Source: Actinomycetes bacterium (GTDB lineage: Bacteria; Actinomycetota; Acidimicrobiia; Acidimicrobiales; RAAP-2). From it: 64,000 bases of DNA. Positions 59,190-64,000 of this stretch are shown piece by piece. The translations under genes and the position numbers were made by a program. Below the pieces are notes generated by a model that saw only the letters and a list, made by a program, of their open reading frames with translations, was not told the DNA's origin and made no database searches. The stretch's first letter is position 1. The number at the start of each line of letters is the position of its first letter. The DNA is taken from contig JAKAZI010000001.1 in NCBI GenBank assembly GCA_021809495.1, positions 19,406 to 83,405 of the forward strand, given 5' to 3'.

Positions 59190-59953
59190 CGGTTGGCGAC
59201 CTTGCGCCAGATCGGTCCGGGCAGGTGGCGCAGCGCGAAGAACACGTAGCGCAGGATCGGCGGGCTCCAGATCACCCGCGTCGAGCCCGCGAGGCCGTGC
59301 ACCACGTTCTCGGCGACCTCGTTGACCCCCGTCGTGAAGGGGATCTCGGGTTCACCGGTGGTCATCTTGGAGCGAACGAACCCCGGGCGCAGGATCTGCA
59401 GGGTAACGCCGGTTCCCTCGAGGGAGTCGGCGAGCCCGTCACAGAGCCGGTCGAGGCCGGCCTTGGCGCCCGAGTAGAGATACGAGATGCGCCGCACGCG
59501 GATCGCGGCCACCGAGGACATCACGAGGATCCGCCCGTGGCCCTGGGCGACCAGGCGCCGGCGAACCTCGCTGAGCGCCGCGACCGGCCAGGCGTAGTTC
59601 ACGATCGCCATGGTCGCGGCCATCGTCGGGTCGTCCTCGTACTCGAGCTGTTTGCCGAGCAGCCCGACGGCCTCGATCACCAGGTCCACCGGCTCGCCGA
59701 GCGCCTCGAAGCACGCCGAGACCGCCCGGGCTGCGTCGAGGGGCTCGGTCGCGTCAAAGAGGACCGTGTGGGTCGTCGTCGCGCCGTAGTCGCGGGCCTC
59801 GGCCGCCGCCTCGTCGAGCAGCGCCTGGTTGCGACCCGCGAGCACGACGCTGTGGGCGCGCGCCGCGCAGAGCTTCTTTACGACCGCGCGCGCGATGTCC
59901 GAACTGCCGCCGAGCACGACGATGGTCTGGGGTTGGCCGAAGGCGTTCTCCAT
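59186..59953 (-). CDS. dprE2: Decaprenylphosphoryl-2-keto-ribose reductase (DprE2-like SDR)
   Basis: A 255-residue short-chain dehydrogenase. The cofactor loop is VVLGGSSDIARAVVKKL, and the catalytic residues are S147, Y160 and K164 (SYLYSGAKAGLDRLCDGLAD). In mycobacteria DprE2 reduces the keto intermediate made by DprE1 to decaprenyl-phosphoryl-arabinose (DPA), the donor for wall arabinan. The assignment rests on family resemblance plus position as the third gene of ubiA-dprE1-dprE2. It lies 4 bp after dprE1 on the - strand. Confidence 0.88.
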   Translation of the reverse strand: MENAFGQPQTIVVLGGSSDIARAVVKKLCAARAHSVVLAGRNQALLDEAAAEARDYGATTTHTVLFDATEPLDAARAVSACFEALGEPVDLVIEAVGLLGKQLEYEDDPTMAATMAIVNYAWPVAALSEVRRRLVAQGHGRILVMSSVAAIRVRRISYLYSGAKAGLDRLCDGLADSLEGTGVTLQILRPGFVRSKMTTGEPEIPFTTGVNEVAENVVHGLAGSTRVIWSPPILRYVFFALRHLPGPIWRKVANR

Positions 59954-59957
59954 GGAT

Positions 59958-61286
59958 TTATCCTTCTCTGAGGCGCAGCCGGCGGGCGAGGTCGCTCGTC
60001 AGGTGGCGTTGCGGGTCGATCGTATCGGCGATGGCGGCGAACTCGCCGAGGCGGGGGTACATCGCGCGCACGGTCGACGGCGAGAGGCGCGCGTCCTTGG
60101 CGAGGTAGACCCGGCCCCGCGCTTGCACCACGAGTTCGTCGAGCTCGTCGAGCAGCGGCGCGAGGGCCGCGGGCCCGACCGGCAGGTCGAGCGCCAGGGT
60201 CCAGCCCGGCTGGGGGAAGGACAGCGGCGCGGGGTCCGCGGCGCCGAAGCGCTTCAGGACCGCGAGGAAGCTCGGCACGCGCGACTGCGAGAGCCGGGCG
60301 ATGACGCGCGTGACCGCCTCGGCCCCGTCGTCGGGCACGCAGAACTGGTACTGCACGAAGCCCCGGGGGCCGTAGAGGCGGTTCCAGTCGCGCAGTCCGT
60401 CGAGGGGGTGGAAGAACGAGGCGATCGATTGCGCCTCGCCCACGCGGTGTCGCGGCGCGGCGCGGAACCAGAGTTCGTTAAAGGCGGTGATCGTGAAGGG
60501 GTTCAAGAGTCCGGGGGGTGCGGTCACGGGCACGGCGAGGCGCGCCGCGCGCGGGGCGACGCGCGCGGCGTTCGTGACGTCGTCGCGCGTGGCGTGGTCG
60601 CCGCGGGTCAGGATCGAGCGGCCCATGCGCCGCCCGCGCGCCATGCAGTCGACCCAGGCGACCGAGTAGCGGTACCCGTTGTCGCCCTCGACCATGGCGG
60701 CCATGACCTCGTCGAGATCGTCGTAGCGGTCGGTGTCCACGAGGACCTGGTCGCTCTCGATGGCGAGCAGTTGCAGGGTGACCTCGCTCAACACCCCGGT
60801 GAGGCCCATGGCGCCAAAGGTCGCCCAGAAGAGCGCCGGCTCGACCTCGGGGCTGAGCTGGTGCACCCCGGTCGGGGTGACCAGGCGCATCGAGCGCACG
60901 TGGCGCGCGAAGGAGCCGTCGACGTGGTGGTTCTTGCCGTGCACGTCGGCCGCGACCGCGCCACCGATCGAGACCTGGCGGGTGCCCGGGGTGACCGGGA
61001 CGAACCAACCCTGGGGGATCGACAGCGCGAGCAGGTCCTCGATCGAGACCCCGGCGCCCACCGTGACGATCCCGTCGGGCCCGATCGGCCCGATCGCGTC
61101 GAGCCCGCGGTTGTCGAGCACGAGCCCGCCGCCCACCTGGGCCGCGTCGCCGTAGCTGCGTCCGAGCCCGCGCGCGATCACCGCCGGGGCGACCAGGGCC
61201 CGTTCGACCTCGTCCTCGGTGCTCGGGGTCTCGACCTCGCAGAGACTGCCGGCCGTGCGGCCCCAGCCGGTGAGCCGGGTCTTCAC
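59958..61286 (-). CDS. dprE1: Decaprenylphosphoryl-ribose 2'-oxidase (DprE1-like)
   Basis: A 442-residue VAO-family FAD oxidase. The FAD-binding blocks are ARGLGRSYGDAAQVGGG and VTPGTRQVSIGGAVAADVHG with KNHH. The substrate domain has GPRGFVQYQFCVPDDGAEAV, the catalytic lysine region VYLAKDARLS and YPRLGEFAAI. It oxidises the C2 hydroxyl of the polyprenyl-phospho-ribose. The residue aligned with mycobacterial Cys387, the covalent target of benzothiazinones, is A365 (GWTLALDLP). The start overlaps the ubiA stop by 4 bp. Confidence 0.93.
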   Translation of the reverse strand: MKTRLTGWGRTAGSLCEVETPSTEDEVERALVAPAVIARGLGRSYGDAAQVGGGLVLDNRGLDAIGPIGPDGIVTVGAGVSIEDLLALSIPQGWFVPVTPGTRQVSIGGAVAADVHGKNHHVDGSFARHVRSMRLVTPTGVHQLSPEVEPALFWATFGAMGLTGVLSEVTLQLLAIESDQVLVDTDRYDDLDEVMAAMVEGDNGYRYSVAWVDCMARGRRMGRSILTRGDHATRDDVTNAARVAPRAARLAVPVTAPPGLLNPFTITAFNELWFRAAPRHRVGEAQSIASFFHPLDGLRDWNRLYGPRGFVQYQFCVPDDGAEAVTRVIARLSQSRVPSFLAVLKRFGAADPAPLSFPQPGWTLALDLPVGPAALAPLLDELDELVVQARGRVYLAKDARLSPSTVRAMYPRLGEFAAIADTIDPQRHLTSDLARRLRLREG

Positions 61287-62191
61287 GCGTAGATCCCGAT
61301 GAAGAGCAGCACGGCCCAGGACAGCCCCAGCAGCTGGACGATCCGGTTGCGCCAGAGCAGGTCCTCGGGGGCCTGGCCCTCGCCGGCCTCGGCGGCGCGC
61401 ATGATGTAGAGCATCGCGTAGACGACGGGGATCACGGTGAGCCGGATCGGCACCATGTGGTGGCGCAGGCTCGACAGCCCGCCGTAGGAGGTGTCAAAGG
61501 CCCACAGGCAGTAGGTGGTGATCACCACGGTCGCGGTCATGGTGAGCGCCGAGTGCAAGAAGTCCGGGCTGTACTCGGCGAGCACCTTGCGCGTCGCGCC
61601 GGCGCCGACCTGCTGGAGCTCACTGGAGCGCTTGCCGACCACGAGGAACAGGGCCCCGAAGGAGATCACGACGAGGAACCAGGCCGAGACGTAGATGTGC
61701 GAGGCCGCGGCCCCGGCGTAGGCGCGCAGGAAGAAGCCGCTCGCTACGAAGCCGAGCTCGATGATCGCGACGTTCTTCACGCCGAAGTTGTACGCGAGGT
61801 GGATCGCCAGGTAGAGCGAGAGGATGAGGTAGAGCCCCTCGGGCTGCCAGAGCAGCATCGGCAGGGTGAAGGCGATCAGGGCGAGCACGATCGCCGCCGC
61901 GAGCGCCCAGCCGACGCTGAGCTGGCCCGCGGGGATGGCGCGGTGGCGCTTGGTGGGGTGTCGTCGGTCGGCCTCGAGGTCGCGGACGTCGTTGAGCAGG
62001 TAGATCGCTGATGAGAGGGCGCAGAAACAGATGAAGGCCGCCGCCGTATGGCGCTCGACGTCGGCGTGGGTGGCGACGCCCGCGGCGACCGGGGCGACGC
62101 CGATCAGCCCGTTCTTGATCCACTGGACCGGTCGCATCGCTGAGATCAGGGCGCGAACAGTTCCGCGTGCAGTCGCCACGTCGCTCGCCAC
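61283..62191 (-). CDS. ubiA: Decaprenyl-phosphate phosphoribosyltransferase (UbiA family)
   Basis: A 302-residue integral membrane prenyltransferase-fold enzyme with about nine helices. The Mg2+ motif [20 protein letters not shown] (N67, D68, D71, D75) matches DPPR synthase (mycobacterial Rv3806c) closely. It transfers phosphoribose from PRPP to polyprenyl phosphate, the step before DprE1. The start is GTG 62191. A TAGCGT -10 box lies only 6 bp upstream, so the operon is probably leaderless. It is divergent from the B12-binding mutase subunit gene. Confidence 0.92.
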   Translation of the reverse strand: MASDVATARGTVRALISAMRPVQWIKNGLIGVAPVAAGVATHADVERHTAAAFICFCALSSAIYLLNDVRDLEADRRHPTKRHRAIPAGQLSVGWALAAAIVLALIAFTLPMLLWQPEGLYLILSLYLAIHLAYNFGVKNVAIIELGFVASGFFLRAYAGAAASHIYVSAWFLVVISFGALFLVVGKRSSELQQVGAGATRKVLAEYSPDFLHSALTMTATVVITTYCLWAFDTSYGGLSSLRHHMVPIRLTVIPVVYAMLYIMRAAEAGEGQAPEDLLWRNRIVQLLGLSWAVLLFIGIYA

Positions 62192-62197
62192 AGGTCC

Positions 62198-62203
62198 ACG
62201 CTA
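62198..62203 (-). promoter_or_regulatory. -10 box of a leaderless ubiA-dprE1-dprE2 promoter
   Basis: On the - strand TAGCGT ends 6 bp before the GTG start of ubiA. No Shine-Dalgarno is present in GGACCT before the start. Confidence 0.45.
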
Positions 62204-62257
62204 GCCGCGCCCCGTGCGGCGCACTCCGGCGCGATGGGGAGCCTTCCTGGGGGGTTC

Positions 62258-62263
62258 TATGCT
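62258..62263 (+). promoter_or_regulatory. -10 box of a leaderless promoter for the B12-binding subunit gene
   Basis: TATGCT ends 8 bp before ATG 62272; the sequence between (GGCATCCG) has no Shine-Dalgarno. A TTCCTG-like -35 is badly spaced. Confidence 0.45.
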
Positions 62264-62271
62264 GGCATCCG

Positions 62272-62682
62272 ATGGAACGCACGTACCGAGTGGTGGTGGC
62301 CAAGCCGGGCCTGGACGGCCACGACCGCGGTGCGAAGGTGATCGCGCGGGCGCTGCGCGACGCGGGATTCGAGGTCGTCTACACCGGTCTACACCAAACA
62401 CCCGAGCAGATCGCCCACGCCGTCGTCCAAGAGGACGCCGACGCGCTGGGCCTCTCGCTGCTCTCAGGCGCGCACCGGGTGCTCGTGCCGCGGGTGATCG
62501 ACCTGCTCGCCGCGGCCGGGCGCGAGGACGTGACCGTGGTGGTCGGCGGGATCATCCCCGACGCGGACATCCCCGACCTCGAGGCGGCGGGCGTGGCGAG
62601 GGTCTTTACCCCGGGCGCCTCACTCGGTGAGATCGGGACGTGGCTCGAGGCCACCCTCGACGCGCGCGAGCACACCTCCTGA
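62272..62682 (+). CDS. Stand-alone B12-binding subunit of a methylmalonyl-CoA-type mutase
   Basis: A 136-residue cobalamin-binding domain from ATG 62272; the track start at 62167 lies in the promoter. The B12 signature is DGHDRG (D15, H17, G20) in [29 protein letters not shown] and [14 protein letters not shown] complete the Rossmann-like fold. Such small subunits pair with a separate catalytic chain in methylmalonyl-, hydroxyisobutyryl- or ethylmalonyl-CoA mutases. Linkage to sucC-sucD fits methylmalonyl-CoA to succinyl-CoA conversion. The large subunit is not in the window. Confidence 0.92.
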   Translation: MERTYRVVVAKPGLDGHDRGAKVIARALRDAGFEVVYTGLHQTPEQIAHAVVQEDADALGLSLLSGAHRVLVPRVIDLLAAAGREDVTVVVGGIIPDADIPDLEAAGVARVFTPGASLGEIGTWLEATLDAREHTS

Positions 62683-62722
62683 GCGGATTATTCGGCAGTA
62701 CTGGCAGAGAAAGCGGACGACG

Positions 62723-63865
62723 ATGGACCTTTTTGAGTATCAGGGGAAGCAGTACTTCTCGCGATTCGGCATCGCGGTGTCGCCCGGCGGGGTCGCCGAC
62801 ACCGTCGACGAAGCGCTCGACGTGGCCGCGCGCGTCGGCTACCCCGTGGTCATCAAGGCCCAGGTGAAGGTCGGCGGGCGCGGCAAGGCCGGCGGCGTGA
62901 AGCTCGCCACCAGTGACGACGAGGTGCGCACCCACGCCGGGGCGATCCTCGGGCTCGACATTAAGGGCCACGTCGTCAAGCGGCTCTGGGTCGAGCACGC
63001 CAGCGACATCGCCAAGGAGTACTACGCGTCCTTCACCCTGGACCGCCCGAACAAGGTCCACCTCGGCATGCTGAGCGCCCAGGGCGGGGTGGAGATCGAG
63101 GTCGTCGCCGAGGAGAGCCCCGACGCGATCGCCATGCTCCAGATCGACCCGCTCGTCGGGCTCGACGTCGCCACGGCGCGCCGCTGGGTCGCCGAGGCGG
63201 GCCTCGACGAGGAGGCGCGAGTCCAGGCCGCCGACCTGCTCGTCAAGCTCTACACCTGCTACGTCGAGGGCGACTGCGACCTCGCGGAGGTGAACCCGCT
63301 CATCTTGACCCCCGACGGCCGGGTGCACGCCCTGGACGCGAAGGTCACCCTGGACGAGAACGCGTCGTTCCGCCACCCCGAGTGGGAGGAGTTCCGCGCT
63401 ACCGAGACCGAGGACCCGCGCGAGAAGATGGCCAAGGAGAAGGGCCTCAACTACATCGGTCTCGACGGAACCGTCGGGATCATCGCCAACGGCGCCGGAC
63501 TCGCGATGTCGACGCTCGACGTCGTGAACCAGGTCGGCGGCTCGGCCGCGAACTTCCTGGACATCGGCGGCGGCGCGAACGCCGACGTCATGGCGGCTGC
63601 CCTCGAGGTGATCAACACCGACCCCAAGGTCAAGGTGATCTTCGTCAACATCTTCGGGGGTATCACGCGCGTCGACGAGGTCGCCAAGGGCGTCATCGAG
63701 GCCCTTGGGCGCGTCACGATCACCTCGCCCATCGTGCTGCGACTCGACGGCACCAACGCGGTCGAGGGGCGCGCCATCTTGAAGCCGCACCTCAACGACC
63801 GGCTTCTCACCGAACCGACCATGTTGGACGCCGCCCGTCGGGCCGTGGCCTTCGCGAACCAGTAA
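62723..63865 (+). CDS. sucC: Succinyl-CoA synthetase beta subunit
   Basis: ADP/GDP-forming succinyl-CoA ligase beta chain; 380 residues from ATG 62723. The ATP-grasp domain has VVIKAQVKVGGRGKAGGVKL and AEVNPLILTPDGRVHALDAK. The C-terminal CoA-ligase domain has ANFLDIGGGANADVMAAALE and VNIFGGITR. GAGAAAGCGG precedes the start. sucD begins 9 bp later, the usual order. Confidence 0.97.
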   Translation: MDLFEYQGKQYFSRFGIAVSPGGVADTVDEALDVAARVGYPVVIKAQVKVGGRGKAGGVKLATSDDEVRTHAGAILGLDIKGHVVKRLWVEHASDIAKEYYASFTLDRPNKVHLGMLSAQGGVEIEVVAEESPDAIAMLQIDPLVGLDVATARRWVAEAGLDEEARVQAADLLVKLYTCYVEGDCDLAEVNPLILTPDGRVHALDAKVTLDENASFRHPEWEEFRATETEDPREKMAKEKGLNYIGLDGTVGIIANGAGLAMSTLDVVNQVGGSAANFLDIGGGANADVMAAALEVINTDPKVKVIFVNIFGGITRVDEVAKGVIEALGRVTITSPIVLRLDGTNAVEGRAILKPHLNDRLLTEPTMLDAARRAVAFANQ

Positions 63866-63874
63866 GGACCGATA

Positions 63875-64000
63875 ATGAGCATCTTCGTAGACGAAAACAC
63901 CAAGGTCATCGTCCAGGGACTGACCGGCGGCCAGGGCCGCTTCCACGGACTACGCAACCGCGACTACGGCACCAAGATCGTGGGCGGCGTGACGCCCGGC
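63875..64000 (+). CDS. sucD: Succinyl-CoA synthetase alpha subunit, N-terminal fragment (runs off window)
   Basis: The first 42 codons of the alpha chain are visible: [20 protein letters not shown], then [20 protein letters not shown]. This is the CoA-binding N-terminal domain with the conserved GLTGGQG loop. The phosphohistidine region lies beyond the window end. AAGGACC precedes the ATG. Confidence 0.95.
   Translation, partial: MSIFVDENTKVIVQGLTGGQGRFHGLRNRDYGTKIVGGVTPG

Overview
This 64 kb window is a GC-rich, gene-dense bacterial chromosome segment whose core is the ribosomal-protein and RNA-polymerase supercluster of an actinobacterium. The best guess for lineage is Acidimicrobiia or a neighbouring deep actinobacterial group. 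Supporting signs are a DosR/DosS-like two-component pair, a GuaB3-type IMP-dehydrogenase paralogue, a DprE1/DprE2/UbiA decaprenyl-phosphoryl-arabinose set, zinc-type S14, S4 and L36, frequent GTG starts, two CIRCE operators before groESL, and many apparently leaderless promoters. The lineage is an inference; no 16S rRNA is present. I found no tRNA or rRNA gene, CRISPR array, insertion sequence or prophage, and no gene-free stretch longer than 300 bases.

Region 1 (1-21.7 kb, all + strand) holds the end of rpoB, then rpoC, rpsL, rpsG, fusA, tuf and rpsJ. A strong hairpin and a structured ~170-nt leader follow, then rplC-D-W-B, rpsS, rplV, rpsC, rplP, rpmC, rpsQ, rplN-X-E, rpsN, rpsH, rplF-R, rpsE, rpmD, rplO, secY, adk and map. 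Most joints are 1-4 bp stop/start overlaps, so translation is probably coupled. L22 and S3 carry long C-terminal tails.

Region 2 (21.7-24.6 kb, - strand) is an island that splits the usual map-infA junction. It encodes a flavin-split-barrel protein, a DosS-like histidine kinase with one predicted heme-binding GAF domain, a DosR-like response regulator and a cytoplasmic BtuF-like metal/corrinoid receptor. Region 3 (24.7-28.8 kb, +) resumes the ribosomal cluster with infA (apparent CTG start, absent from the ORF track), rpmJ (too short for the track), rpsM, rpsK, rpsD, rpoA, rplQ and truA.

Region 4 (28.8-34.6 kb, +) is a second insertion, between truA and rplM. It is a five-gene sulfur cassette (HTH-PocR regulator, SQR-like flavoprotein, DUF1641, TusE/DsrC-like protein, DsrE-like protein) followed by an M13 metallopeptidase. 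A sequence close to the mycobacterial DosR box lies just upstream of the cassette's likely promoter. This suggests that the Region 2 sensor pair controls the Region 4 sulfur genes, and it is the most interesting hypothesis in the window.

Region 5 (34.6-47.4 kb) carries rplM-rpsI-glmM-glmS-acpS-alr, a family-4 uracil-DNA glycosylase, the t6A genes tsaE-tsaB-rimI-tsaD, a pdxH-like oxidase, a divergent MFS exporter, and groES-groEL under tandem CIRCE elements. Region 6 (47.4-57.4 kb) carries an FAD amine-oxidase-like enzyme, a TetR regulator convergent with an MMPL transporter, a CoA-type Nudix hydrolase, guaB3, guaA and pcrA/uvrD. Region 7 (57.4-64 kb) carries a membrane-anchored phosphodiester-glycosidase-like protein, a small LprI-like protein, the ubiA-dprE1-dprE2 operon on the - strand, a stand-alone B12-binding mutase subunit, sucC and the start of sucD.
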